Shown here piece after piece: positions 8,726-16,495 of a DNA stretch of 53,919 nt. The notes below the pieces were generated by a model. That model saw only the letters and a program-made list of their open reading frames with translations, searched no databases and was not told the DNA's origin. Made by a program: the position numbers and the translations under genes. This DNA comes from Fibrobacter succinogenes (GTDB lineage Bacteria; Fibrobacterota; Fibrobacteria; Fibrobacterales; Fibrobacteraceae). How positions within the stretch are numbered: the stretch's first letter is position 1; the number at the start of each line of letters is the position of its first letter. The stretch covers positions 1 to 53,919 of the forward strand of contig CACYRP010000016.1 of assembly GCA_902776765.1 (NCBI GenBank), in the 5' to 3' direction.

Positions 8726-9850
8726 CTACGCTCTACCTTCTCTTGACGATTTCTTTTGCGAGTACATTTCTCCATCTGCAGCGGCGATGATTTCATCTTC
8801 GCTTTGCATGCCCGTTGTGCGTATGGCAAAGCCGTAAGCGGCACTTTCGTTGACTCCCGGAGCGCTACATTCCTCAAGATATGTTTCGAGGAATGACTTG
8901 CATTTGATTATGTCGTGCTTGGGTAAAATGACCAAAAATTCATCGCCTCCAAGACGAATGGCTTCTGCATTTTCGGGAATAATTTTCTTTATAATGTTTG
9001 AAAACTGTTGTATATATTCATCGCCTTTGTTATGACCGTAACGGTCGTTGATTTCTTTGAGGTGATTCAAGTCGAACATTACGTAGCAGCAAGGGAGCTT
9101 GCGTTTGACATCGTCTGGGTTCATGATTAAATAGTTTCTGTTGTAAAGCCCAGTCATTGCATCTTGAAAACTGAGTTTCTCGAACATTTTGTGAGACGTG
9201 TTTTCGCTGACTTGCACACCGACAAAAAGGCATGCGATTACGAACGTGACGCTTAGGATATCAATACGAATGTCGTAGACGAATGGTGTAAGCGAGCCTC
9301 CAATAAAGGGGAGTATAAAGTAGATGATGAGAAAAATGAAAGTCTTTGTGCCAAACTGTTTGCGGAAATAAATGACAGTCCCCGCCATGATGATTCCCCA
9401 CGCTCCAGTGGCAAGCCAAGAAACGATTGTCTCTGTAGAAGTCCAGTCGCGTGTGATATCTCCGGATGCGAGATCAACACCGAGGTTCAAGAAAAAGTCA
9501 ATAATGCAGAGAACAATAGCAGAATTCCGAATGACTTTTTTAGGCTCAATTTTCCTGTTTTCAAGAAATGTGAAAACATACATCGAAAAAAAGTACATGC
9601 AAAGAGCGCTGGATACAAAACTAATCAAGTCAACGGCCCAGTAAACCGGAGCCGACAGTTCACCATCGCATAAATGTATTATGGCATATGTCAAAACCAC
9701 GCCATGATAGGCGAGAATCATGTTTGTAAAATTGTGCTGGAGTTTGTCGTTTTTCCAATGCCCAAAACAAAGCAGGATTAAAATGAGCAATAGGATAGAT
9801 AAACTGAAAACATCGATACAAATATTTATCGCTTGAACGATGTCGTTCAT
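8726..9850 (-). CDS. Membrane-bound diguanylate cyclase (GGDEF)
   Basis: 374 residues. The first ~215 contain about seven hydrophobic segments, a membrane sensor module of unassigned type. The C-terminal GGDEF domain starts at DAMTGLYNRNYL, has FDLNHLKEINDRYGH (metal-binding Asp) and the intact signature RLGGDEF with GGDEF at residues 301-305. It should therefore make cyclic di-GMP. The inhibitory RxxD site normally five residues before GGDEF reads PENA here, so product feedback through that site is absent. The start has GGAGG upstream and a TATCTTTG element at 9883-9890. It stands alone, convergent with the GLUG-like lipoprotein gene. Confidence 0.9.
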   Translation of the reverse strand: MNDIVQAINICIDVFSLSILLLILILLCFGHWKNDKLQHNFTNMILAYHGVVLTYAIIHLCDGELSAPVYWAVDLISFVSSALCMYFFSMYVFTFLENRKIEPKKVIRNSAIVLCIIDFFLNLGVDLASGDITRDWTSTETIVSWLATGAWGIIMAGTVIYFRKQFGTKTFIFLIIYFILPFIGGSLTPFVYDIRIDILSVTFVIACLFVGVQVSENTSHKMFEKLSFQDAMTGLYNRNYLIMNPDDVKRKLPCCYVMFDLNHLKEINDRYGHNKGDEYIQQFSNIIKKIIPENAEAIRLGGDEFLVILPKHDIIKCKSFLETYLEECSAPGVNESAAYGFAIRTTGMQSEDEIIAAADGEMYSQKKSSREGRA

Positions 9851-9882
9851 TTTTCCTCCGTGAAGGATAGTTTCTTATCCTC

Positions 9883-9890
9883 CAAAGATA
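9883..9890 (-). promoter_or_regulatory. TAnnTTTG promoter element for the GGDEF gene
   Basis: TATCTTTG on the minus strand, 32 nt before the ATG. The leader contains GGAGG, so this is a leadered gene, in contrast to the near-leaderless set. Confidence 0.45.
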
Positions 9891-10030
9891 ATCTATAATT
9901 GCGATATTTTTTGATTATGTGCGTGTATAATTAAAAAGTGTGATTAATTTCGCTCTCCAATTTTTTTATGGAGTTTTTTTTGTGTTTTTTTAATTGTGCT
10001 TTTGAGTGTTTAAACTTATCTTCCAATGAT

Positions 10031-10864
10031 TTACGTCACTTGTGGTTCTGTTTCGCGTTGCGCGATGACTTCTTCGACCTTTTTGTTTATCGCATTGTTG
10101 TAAAGGAGTGCATGCAATTCACGTTCATTATCCATTGCAACCCTTATGAGCTTTATATTGTTGATGAGAAAGATGAACCATGTGATGACTCCTAAAAGCA
10201 AATAGGGTGCTTGATAATTGTGAGTGTAACTTAGGAAGTTGCAGATGAGTGTAATGATATTGATGGCTAGATATTTATTCAGTAATTTATTTGGAACGGG
10301 TTTGGCATTGCAGCCAAAAGTTGTTAATGTTTGATTTTGACTCTTAAGTAAATCTTTAAAGACAAAATAATTTACAATGGGAATGTAATAGCATGTAACG
10401 GCACCCCAAGGCGCAAAGAATGATTCCGTAAATAAACTTTGTAATTTTTGTGCATGGTAAATCCATGTCCAGTTTCTCCAAAGGAAAACAAATAATGGTG
10501 TTGCTACAAAAAGTAAAGCACTAATCAGTATAAACATTGCTCCCCAAAAATCATTGGATAAAGGTATGTTGACTTTTAGTCCTTCTACTCCTGCATTGAT
10601 TGGGCCGAAAGTTCTTAATTCTGCTAGGAGTAAAATGATGTTTAACAACATTGATATCTTTATCCATGAAATAGCGCTCTTTCCTCGATAGCGGTTGTCC
10701 ATTAGAGCGTTTTCAAGTTTAGGATCGACGAATTTTTCGGGCGATTCCTTGTAGACTTCACAAAGAAGTTTTGTCTGAGATGGTTCGTCTTCTCTAGGTG
10801 CATCGCACCAAAGGCATTGGGGCATGTCGTCTTCGTATTCTCTTCCACATTTTTTACAAATCAT
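10031..10864 (-). CDS. Zinc-ribbon, DUF4328-like multi-pass membrane protein
   Basis: Starting at MICKKCGREYEDD (GAGGTTATT just upstream) gives 277 residues. The N-terminus is a zinc ribbon with CKKC and CLWC pairs. Four to five hydrophobic segments follow. The central block NWTWIYHAQKLQ ... PWGAVTCYYIPIVNYFVFKDL matches the layout of DUF4328 proteins (Trp-Asn, then Pro-Trp, then IPI.N). Such proteins are common in FCB bacteria with no assigned function. A TATTTTTG element at 10910-10917 and the preceding terminator suggest a separate transcript. Confidence 0.6.
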   Translation of the reverse strand: MICKKCGREYEDDMPQCLWCDAPREDEPSQTKLLCEVYKESPEKFVDPKLENALMDNRYRGKSAISWIKISMLLNIILLLAELRTFGPINAGVEGLKVNIPLSNDFWGAMFILISALLFVATPLFVFLWRNWTWIYHAQKLQSLFTESFFAPWGAVTCYYIPIVNYFVFKDLLKSQNQTLTTFGCNAKPVPNKLLNKYLAINIITLICNFLSYTHNYQAPYLLLGVITWFIFLINNIKLIRVAMDNERELHALLYNNAINKKVEEVIAQRETEPQVT

Positions 10865-10909
10865 AATAACCTCGTGCGTGCAATTTAAAAATAAACATAA
10901 AGTTTTGTG

Positions 10910-10917
10910 CAAAAATA
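10910..10917 (-). promoter_or_regulatory. TAnnTTTG promoter element for the zinc-ribbon gene
   Basis: TATTTTTG preceded by TTTC on the minus strand, 45 nt before the ATG at 10864. It lies just past the terminator of the upstream radical SAM gene. Confidence 0.45.
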
Positions 10918-10923
10918 GAAATG

Positions 10924-10952
10924 AAAAAAAACGACTTGCTTATCGCAAGTCG
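10924..10952 (-). terminator. Intrinsic terminator downstream of the radical SAM gene
   Basis: Eight-bp stem CGACTTGC/GCAAGTCG (10932-10952) with a 5-nt loop; on the minus strand it is followed by a run of eight T. Confidence 0.75.
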
Positions 10953-10953
10953 C

Positions 10954-11024
10954 TTTAAAATCGCGGCAGTTCTTTTTGCGTTCTAGTAACTATTAACTAG
11001 TAACTATTAACTGCGGCTACGCCG
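10954..11024. repeat. Composite element: TTTAAAATCGCGGC, heptad array, GC hairpin
   Basis: TTTAAAATCGCGGC at 10954-10967 is identical to 13224-13237. From 10983 to 11011 heptamers AACTATT and AACTAGT alternate. Then GCGGC-TAC-GCCGC (about 11012-11024) forms a hairpin at the 3' end of the radical SAM gene. Confidence 0.65.
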
Positions 11025-12530
11025 CTACTCTTTAATCGTCGGAGCCTGTCTTGCGACCGGAGCAAGTTCACCGTGCTTGCGGAACAAGTGCTTCACGAGC
11101 GTGCCGAATCCACGGAGAACGCGGTAACGTTCGCGCGGGTTCTTGATGGCCATGATGCCTTGACGGAAGATGTAGCTCGGGCGCAAGTAGAATTCGCGGC
11201 GTGCCTTGTCGCAGAAATCAACGAGAGCCTGGCTGGTGAGCTCACCGCGCTGGATTGTGGTGCGGTGGAATCCGTCCTTGTCGAGCCACTGGCTGTAATC
11301 CTTGGACTTGAGTGCGCCACTTTCCAAAGCTTCCTTGTAAGCTTCGGTGCCTGGGTAAGCCATGATGGGGTAGAACTGGGCAGTGTTCGGGTTCAGCTTC
11401 TTCGCGTAGTCCAGCGTCATGCGGAGCGTTTCCGGTGTGTCGCCTGGGTTACCCACCATGAAGCAACCGTGCACGAGGAGTCCTGCCTTGCGGGCGTTCT
11501 TCGTGAACTCAATAGCCTTGTCGGTGTTCTTCACGCCCTTGTGGATCTTTTCCAAGACTTCGGGGCTTGCGCTTTCAAAGCCTACGCACATTTCGCGGCC
11601 ACCGGCCTTCTTCATGAGCTTGAGCAAATCGAGCGGAACATCGGCACGGGCGTTGCAGCTCCAAGTAATCTTGAGGCCGCGTTCCAGAATCAAGTTGCAA
11701 ATCTGGCGCACGTGTTCGTGGCTTGCGGTAAAGGTATCGTCTTCGAAGAACACTTCACCGAGATCTTCGAAGTTTTCCTTGATGTACTGCAATTCGTCGA
11801 CAACGTCCTTCGGGTCGCGACGGCGGAACTTGTGGCCGTTGAGCGTCTGTGGAATCACGCAGTAGCTGCAGTGGTTCGGGCAACCGCGGCCAGACAAAAT
11901 CACGATGAGCGGGTTCAGGTTTGCACCGTAGAAATACTTCTTGTAGCAGCTGTAGAGGTGCTTGCGGTAGACCTTGGAAACCCACGGAATTTCGTTCAGA
12001 TTTTCGATCTTCGGACCTTCCGGTTGGAAGTCCACCTTGCCTTCGGCGGTGCGGTAGGCAAGGCCTGCAAACTGACCCACAGGAGCGCCATCGCCACGGA
12101 GTGCGCGGACGAGGTTCCTGCAAGTGTAGTCGGCTTCGCCAATCACCACGTAGTCCAAAGACGGTTCCATTTCCATGGATTCGAGCGGTTCGGCCGTAGC
12201 GTGCGTGCCCATGATGGCCACCTTCACGTTCGGCATGGCTTCCTTAATCGCATGGACAACCTTGAGGTCATTCAAAATACTTGGGGTACTCGTGCTGCAA
12301 ATGACAAGTTCCGGGCCAAACTTCTTAATGCCTTCAAGCGTCTGCGGAAGGTCGAGTTCCATAGCGGGACTGTCAATCAGCTGGATTTCATTACCGTCGG
12401 CTTCACAAACGCCGGCTGCGTAACTTAAAAACATCGGCCAGTAAAGCGTACTGGATTTCGTAACACATGGAGAACGGGATTCCCGACTGAACATCGGGTG
12501 AAACGGGGGATTTAAAAAAGTAACGTTCAT
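11025..12530 (-). CDS. B12-binding-domain radical SAM protein
   Basis: Starting at MNVTFLNPPFHP gives 501 residues; six extra upstream codons are possible. The N-terminal ~150 residues form a cobalamin-binding-type Rossmann domain (FGPELVICSTSTPS, KVAIMGTHATAEP, YVVIGEAD). The radical SAM core follows with GRGCPNHCSYC: cysteines 217, 221 and 224 hold the 4Fe-4S cluster. Later FFEDDTFT, SCNARAD, GFESASPEVLEKI and FMVGNPGDTPET are typical of the family. Members act as methyltransferases or on lipids and cell-wall compounds; the substrate cannot be told here. It is monocistronic, with a TATTTTGT element 7 nt before the ATG and a terminator downstream. A long open frame on the opposite strand is a shadow. 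Confidence 0.85.
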   Translation of the reverse strand: MNVTFLNPPFHPMFSRESRSPCVTKSSTLYWPMFLSYAAGVCEADGNEIQLIDSPAMELDLPQTLEGIKKFGPELVICSTSTPSILNDLKVVHAIKEAMPNVKVAIMGTHATAEPLESMEMEPSLDYVVIGEADYTCRNLVRALRGDGAPVGQFAGLAYRTAEGKVDFQPEGPKIENLNEIPWVSKVYRKHLYSCYKKYFYGANLNPLIVILSGRGCPNHCSYCVIPQTLNGHKFRRRDPKDVVDELQYIKENFEDLGEVFFEDDTFTASHEHVRQICNLILERGLKITWSCNARADVPLDLLKLMKKAGGREMCVGFESASPEVLEKIHKGVKNTDKAIEFTKNARKAGLLVHGCFMVGNPGDTPETLRMTLDYAKKLNPNTAQFYPIMAYPGTEAYKEALESGALKSKDYSQWLDKDGFHRTTIQRGELTSQALVDFCDKARREFYLRPSYIFRQGIMAIKNPRERYRVLRGFGTLVKHLFRKHGELAPVARQAPTIKE

Positions 12531-12537
12531 GACGCTC

Positions 12538-12545
12538 ACAAAATA
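12538..12545 (-). promoter_or_regulatory. TAnnTT-type element 7 nt before the radical SAM start
   Basis: TATTTTGT on the minus strand ends 7 nt before the ATG at 12530, with no ribosome-binding site in between. This predicts a leaderless or nearly leaderless mRNA. Confidence 0.45.
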
Positions 12546-12580
12546 CATAATATGAAATGATTATGCTACATTATAATGCA

Positions 12581-13192
12581 ATGAAAAAGCTTTTTTTCAC
12601 GTTTTTGGTGCCTTTTGTGTTTGCTGGCACAGCTATGGCCGCGCCCAAGGCTGCTCCTGTAGCTTTGGATACTGTCCGCACGACTTATGATGACGGTCGT
12701 GTGTCACGAATTTACACCGTTCTAAAAGGGACGGACGTGCGCGAGGGGGTGTCGCTTTCTTACCACCGCAATGGAAAATTGGCGATTGAAGTGCCGTACA
12801 GGAATGGCAAAATAGACGGGGTTTTTCGTTCGTACGATGAAAATGGAACGCTCCACGAAACCATCGGGTATCTGGAAGGCGAGGAAGAAGGCTATAGCAC
12901 TATTTATTATGCGAACGGTAAAAGGAAAAGTCGCGAAACGTATCGCCATGGAATCTTGAACGGCATGTCTGAAGATTGGGACGAAAAGGGAAAACTCCGC
13001 CGCCAAATTCCATACGTTGACGGACAAATTCACGGCGTCTTCAAAATGTACGATGAGTTCGGAAAAATTAAAGAGGACATGAATTTTATTCATGGCCTCC
13101 GCAATGGCGCTTATCGTCGATACAAATACGGCAAACTCGAATTCGAAGCAGAATTCCAGAACAACCGCTGCATCAAGAATTGCAATTTTTGA
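12581..13192 (+). CDS. Secreted MORN-variant repeat protein
   Basis: Starting at MKKLFFTFLV gives 203 residues with a signal peptide ending near AMAAPK. The rest is a chain of about six ~22-residue repeats of the form Y..NGK...E..Y.NGK.dGV...YdenG (YHRNGKLAIEVPYRNGKIDG, YYANGKRKSRETYRHGILNG, YDEFGKIKEDMNF). This is the MORN_2/YwqK-like type. Such proteins are exported repeat scaffolds; the function here is unknown. The C-terminus has CIKNC. It is divergent from the radical SAM gene with a 50-bp spacer. A heptad array starts right after the stop. Confidence 0.7.
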   Translation: MKKLFFTFLVPFVFAGTAMAAPKAAPVALDTVRTTYDDGRVSRIYTVLKGTDVREGVSLSYHRNGKLAIEVPYRNGKIDGVFRSYDENGTLHETIGYLEGEEEGYSTIYYANGKRKSRETYRHGILNGMSEDWDEKGKLRRQIPYVDGQIHGVFKMYDEFGKIKEDMNFIHGLRNGAYRRYKYGKLEFEAEFQNNRCIKNCNF

Positions 13193-13193
13193 A

Positions 13194-13319
13194 GGTTGTA
13201 GGTCATAGGCTGTAGGTGTTAGGTTTAAAATCGCGGCTTTGCCGCCGGTATTGATGCGCTATGCGCGTGATATTTTAACCTATTACCTAATATTCCTAAA
13301 ACCTAATCCCTAAATACTA
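13194..13319. repeat. Two facing heptad arrays around GC-rich palindromes
   Basis: Heptamer-like units with core CCTA (such as ACCTAAC and ACCTACA on the minus strand) fill 13194-13226. A second array in the opposite orientation (ACCTATT, ACCTAAT, AACCTAA) fills 13275-13316 and runs into the DedA stop codon. Between them lie TTTAAAATCGCGGC (13224-13237), GCGGC-TTT-GCCGC and a GCGC-TAT-GCGC palindrome. The whole makes a large inverted structure between two convergent genes. Confidence 0.65.
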
Positions 13320-14072
13320 CTTTTTCTTCGGTTTCATGGCGTTCCAGACCATGTAAGCGATGAAGAGCACACCGAAGCCGAGCAACGCAATGGCGAGTTC
13401 GGAATTGTACTTTTCGATAATGTCCTTCTGCCCGTGGGCGAGGTAGCCGAGCAGTGCCAAAACGCAGTTCCAGATGGCAGCGCCAAGGAATGTGTAGAGC
13501 GTGAACGGAGCGAGCTTCATCTTTGCAAGACCTGCCGGAATAGAAATCAACTGGCGGATTACTGTGATGAGGCGGCCGACGAATGTCGAGATGGCGCCAT
13601 GTTCACGGAAGTAGTTCTCGGCCTTTTCAACTTTCTCGACATCAAGCAGCAAGAAGTGTCCGAGACGGCTATCTGCAAATTTGTAAATAATTGGGCGACC
13701 GAGAATTTTGGCGAGATAGTAGTTGATATAAGCGCCAATCAAAGCGCCGAGCGTTGCAAAGAACACGATGAGTGCAATGTTGAGGCCAGAACCCGGTTGC
13801 AAGGCCTTGTAAGCGGCAGGCGGCACGACAAGTTCAGACGGGAACGGAATGAACGAACTTTCAATAGCCATCAAAAGCGTAATCGTTCCGTAGTTTAAGT
13901 TGTCATTGTACCAATCAATTATTTGGTTGTAAATGCCAGTTGATTTGGTGGCTTCGGCAGCTGCGGCGCCGGCATTGGCGACCGTATCAGCGGCTATTGC
14001 ATCAGAAGCAAAAGTAAAAGCGGTAAAGAAAAGAGTTAAAGCAATAGTTGTTTTAAGGACTGTGTTTTTCAT
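13317..14072 (-). CDS. DedA/SNARE-associated family membrane protein
   Basis: 251 residues starting at MKNTVLKTTI. DedA hallmarks are visible: ESSFIPFPSELVVP near residue 68, and GRLITVIRQLISIPAGLAKM near residue 165, containing the conserved Arg residues. Five or so hydrophobic segments make it a multi-pass inner-membrane protein; the family acts in membrane lipid flipping and homeostasis. An N-terminal extension of about 45 residues looks like a cleavable signal peptide plus an Ala-rich stretch, which is unusual for the family. It starts 19 bp after the previous gene, with its own TTTTCTAAATTGC element directly after that gene's stop. Confidence 0.85.
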   Translation of the reverse strand: MKNTVLKTTIALTLFFTAFTFASDAIAADTVANAGAAAAEATKSTGIYNQIIDWYNDNLNYGTITLLMAIESSFIPFPSELVVPPAAYKALQPGSGLNIALIVFFATLGALIGAYINYYLAKILGRPIIYKFADSRLGHFLLLDVEKVEKAENYFREHGAISTFVGRLITVIRQLISIPAGLAKMKLAPFTLYTFLGAAIWNCVLALLGYLAHGQKDIIEKYNSELAIALLGFGVLFIAYMVWNAMKPKKK

Positions 14073-14077
14073 TGGAC

Positions 14078-14085
14078 GCAATTTA
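14078..14085 (-). promoter_or_regulatory. TTTTCTAAATT element 5 nt before the DedA start
   Basis: TAAATTGC preceded by TTTTC on the minus strand, five bases before the ATG at 14072 and without a ribosome-binding site. It would uncouple the DedA gene from the upstream operon. Confidence 0.4.
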
Positions 14086-14091
14086 GAAAAT

Positions 14092-15807
14092 TTAGAAATA
14101 GAAGTAAAGGCCAACGCCAAGAAGAGCCGCTGCTGTTCCGAGCAAAATGCCGCCGGCAATGGCTTTGTTGTCTCCTTGATTGACTAGTTTCTTATTTTCT
14201 TTGACTTTGTTCTGGTAGTTTGTTCCCTTGACGGCTCCTGGAATTTTAAGATTTTTCTTGATATCGTCTGCGTCATTGTAGTCCAAGTGGGCAAAGTACA
14301 TGAGCAATCCACCGATAAGGGCTGTTCCTGCAGCACCGCCAATGAATGCTTCGCCCAGGGTTTGCATTTTCCTTTCGTGTAGCCACTTGTTCTGCTTTTC
14401 GATTTCATCATAGCTGGTCAGCTTTTCAAGATCAATGCTCAAGTCTATTTGCGATACCGGAGCGACAAAGAAATTGACGAGTGTATCTCTATAGCCTGCT
14501 TTGCGGATAATAAGGCTGTCTGTTCCCATGTTGTAAACGGGGATTTTTTCAGGCGTCTTGGCGATTGCCTTGGAACGCTTGGTGATGGGTGCATTAGCTT
14601 TGTAGACGCTTGCTCCTTCGGGGAATGTCAAAATACGGATTTCGGGAGCGACGCGCTTAAGCTTGAGCGAAACATGGACGGTATCGCCGGGAAGGGGGAC
14701 AATGTTTGTGCTTGCACCCCAAAGGTGTCTATCGACATCCCAATAGGCGTAAAGTGGGAATTTGGTGGTATCCGTAACGACGAATGTGCATGGCGATTTG
14801 CAAATGGCATCTTTTTCGGAACGGGAAATTGTAGCGCCATCGGGGTCCGTTTCAATGTGAATGTACGCACGGTTCTTTTTCGTTTTAATCGTTTCTTTGC
14901 CTTGAGCGTCTAGAAGTTGATTCCTTAATTTGTTGTTGGTAATGGCATCGCTGAATACGGCTTGCCTTGAAATGTTCACGCTTGCTCTGTGCAGCATTGG
15001 CAACGAATCTTCGTAGAATGCATGCGTGAGGTTTAACGTTAAGCTATCGGTCTTGATGTTCGGTACAATTTCGCCAAAGTAAATAGACTTGTAGCCGTAA
15101 GAAGAAAGCTCGTTTTGAATACAAATGTTGTCATCGCAATTCTTGATGTCGCTCTTGCGAATGAGTTGCGGATTTTCGCCAGCTTCCATGAGCAATCGCG
15201 CGGTAAGGCCTGTAAATTGGTCTGCGATGGACTGGTTGACACCTTCTCCGGTGTAGGCGATAAGAACGGTCTTGATGGGCTTTGGTGCAGGCTTTTCGCT
15301 AGACGAGCTGATGCTAGATGAACTTGCAACCGGTGCTTTTTCGCTTGAAGAACTGGAGCTAGATATTTTTGCGCTAGAAGAACTCACGTGCGATTTCGTG
15401 CTGGAGGAACTCACGAGGGGTTGTTTTGCGCTTGAAGAAATTGCGGTAGAAGAGCTTGAAATTGCTGCGGAACTTGATGATTGGGCCGAGCTCACTGCTG
15501 CCGAACTCACTGCGATGGAACTTGAACTTTGCTCCGTTTTTTCAGCCGTTGTTTTTGTTTGCGGAGTTTCGCTTAAAAGGTCGTTGCCCTTTTCATCTAC
15601 AATTCTCTTGAATTGTTTCTTGGCAATCTTTACGATTGTAAACTTGTTCTGGATGTACCCGCCAAGGCTTACGGTATCGTTTTCAATTCCCATGAGTTTT
15701 GCGCGTTGCTTTGTGCCCGACAAGAGTTCGACATCAACGAAAATGCCCTCGGGATTAGCGAATGCGGCGGTTAAGGCGATTGCAATGAGTAAGAAAATCT
15801 TTTTCAT
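14092..15807 (-). CDS. Secreted Ser-rich protein with CsgG/TolB-like and PEGA-like domains
   Basis: 571 residues. A signal peptide (to about AFANPEG) precedes a small beta domain (residues 20-75), then a long low-complexity linker of Ser/Ala runs (about 93-175), typical of Fibrobacter secreted proteins. Residues ~180-310 contain KTVLIAYTGEG ... CDDNICIQNELSSYGYKSIYFG, reminiscent of CsgG/TolB N-terminal-type domains. Two PEGA-like beta domains follow (AYIHIETDPDGATISRS, IRILTFPEGASVYKANAP). The C-terminus has DEIEKQNKWLHERKMQTLGEA and two hydrophobic segments. It is the last gene of a five-gene operon, 7 nt after the preceding stop. It probably sits in the envelope with the lipoproteins; the role is unknown. 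Confidence 0.65.
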   Translation of the reverse strand: MKKIFLLIAIALTAAFANPEGIFVDVELLSGTKQRAKLMGIENDTVSLGGYIQNKFTIVKIAKKQFKRIVDEKGNDLLSETPQTKTTAEKTEQSSSSIAVSSAAVSSAQSSSSAAISSSSTAISSSAKQPLVSSSSTKSHVSSSSAKISSSSSSSEKAPVASSSSISSSSEKPAPKPIKTVLIAYTGEGVNQSIADQFTGLTARLLMEAGENPQLIRKSDIKNCDDNICIQNELSSYGYKSIYFGEIVPNIKTDSLTLNLTHAFYEDSLPMLHRASVNISRQAVFSDAITNNKLRNQLLDAQGKETIKTKKNRAYIHIETDPDGATISRSEKDAICKSPCTFVVTDTTKFPLYAYWDVDRHLWGASTNIVPLPGDTVHVSLKLKRVAPEIRILTFPEGASVYKANAPITKRSKAIAKTPEKIPVYNMGTDSLIIRKAGYRDTLVNFFVAPVSQIDLSIDLEKLTSYDEIEKQNKWLHERKMQTLGEAFIGGAAGTALIGGLLMYFAHLDYNDADDIKKNLKIPGAVKGTNYQNKVKENKKLVNQGDNKAIAGGILLGTAAALLGVGLYFYF

Positions 15808-15814
15808 ATTCTAC

Positions 15815-16495
15815 CTAAAATGAAAGAACGAAACCTGCGGTAAGGATCGCTAGACCCGTGGCAAAGAAAATTCCGGAGACCGTTTTGGCAGTTTTAGCGC
15901 TACCTTTGTGGTCTTTGAAATCTCGCATATGCTCGTCATACCTTTCGTTCACAAAGTGTGTATTTTCTATAGCTTTTTTGTGGTCGTTTGCTTTACCGAT
16001 GTTGTAAAGAGAAACGATTGCAGAAATTCCGCTAATGGCAAAGGGGGCGATGGATGCCCACTTGAGGTACCCACCGAGTATGCGCCTGTTCCTGTGTTTT
16101 AAAAGGTCTTGATTCCTTTCGATTTCATCATCGTCATATGTTTGCCGGAGTGCTACAATAATGAAAGATGTATCGTTAGGCGAGAGCGCGATATTGATTG
16201 TCGTGTCCGCGTAATTCGGGTGGAAAAACGAGACTATGATGCTGTCTTTCCCATCGGGTACAGGGATAAATGCGGGGGAGGTGTAATTGGGTTTACTTGC
16301 AAAGTCTGGCAAAATCAGTCCCGTGTACAAATCAACCGTTGACGGGTTTGTCGAGATTTGCAAGTAGCGGATTTTTGCTTTTTTTGTTATGGCCTGCTGT
16401 GCAATTTGCTGAGAGCCTTGTTCTGCAAAGACATTCCCGCAAAGAGCGAAAAACAGAATGAAAACTGTGGTGAGGACTCTCTTGATATTAATCAT
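15815..16495 (-). CDS. PEGA-like membrane-anchored protein, shorter paralog of its neighbour
   Basis: 226 residues: signal peptide (CGNVFAEQ), one PEGA-like beta domain (RYLQISTNPSTVDLYTG ... DSIIVSFFHPNYADTTINIAL), then DDDEIERNQDLLKHRNRRILGG and two hydrophobic segments. The C-terminal half has the same plan as that of the downstream gene (DEIE(K/R)xQ...L..R....LG, then two helices), so the two are likely paralogs, this one lacking the Ser-rich and CsgG-like parts. Its ATG overlaps the upstream stop as ATGA, so translation is coupled. Confidence 0.6.
   Translation of the reverse strand: MINIKRVLTTVFILFFALCGNVFAEQGSQQIAQQAITKKAKIRYLQISTNPSTVDLYTGLILPDFASKPNYTSPAFIPVPDGKDSIIVSFFHPNYADTTINIALSPNDTSFIIVALRQTYDDDEIERNQDLLKHRNRRILGGYLKWASIAPFAISGISAIVSLYNIGKANDHKKAIENTHFVNERYDEHMRDFKDHKGSAKTAKTVSGIFFATGLAILTAGFVLSF

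Noticed and set aside
9955..9981. CTCCA/TGGAG hairpin followed by T-rich DNA
   Set aside because: The T run is on the strand without a gene ending there and the stem is only 5 bp.
11073..12428. A 451-codon open frame opposite the radical SAM gene
   Set aside because: It mirrors a well-supported gene with strong codon bias, has no ribosome-binding site or family motif, and its composition is that of an antisense shadow.
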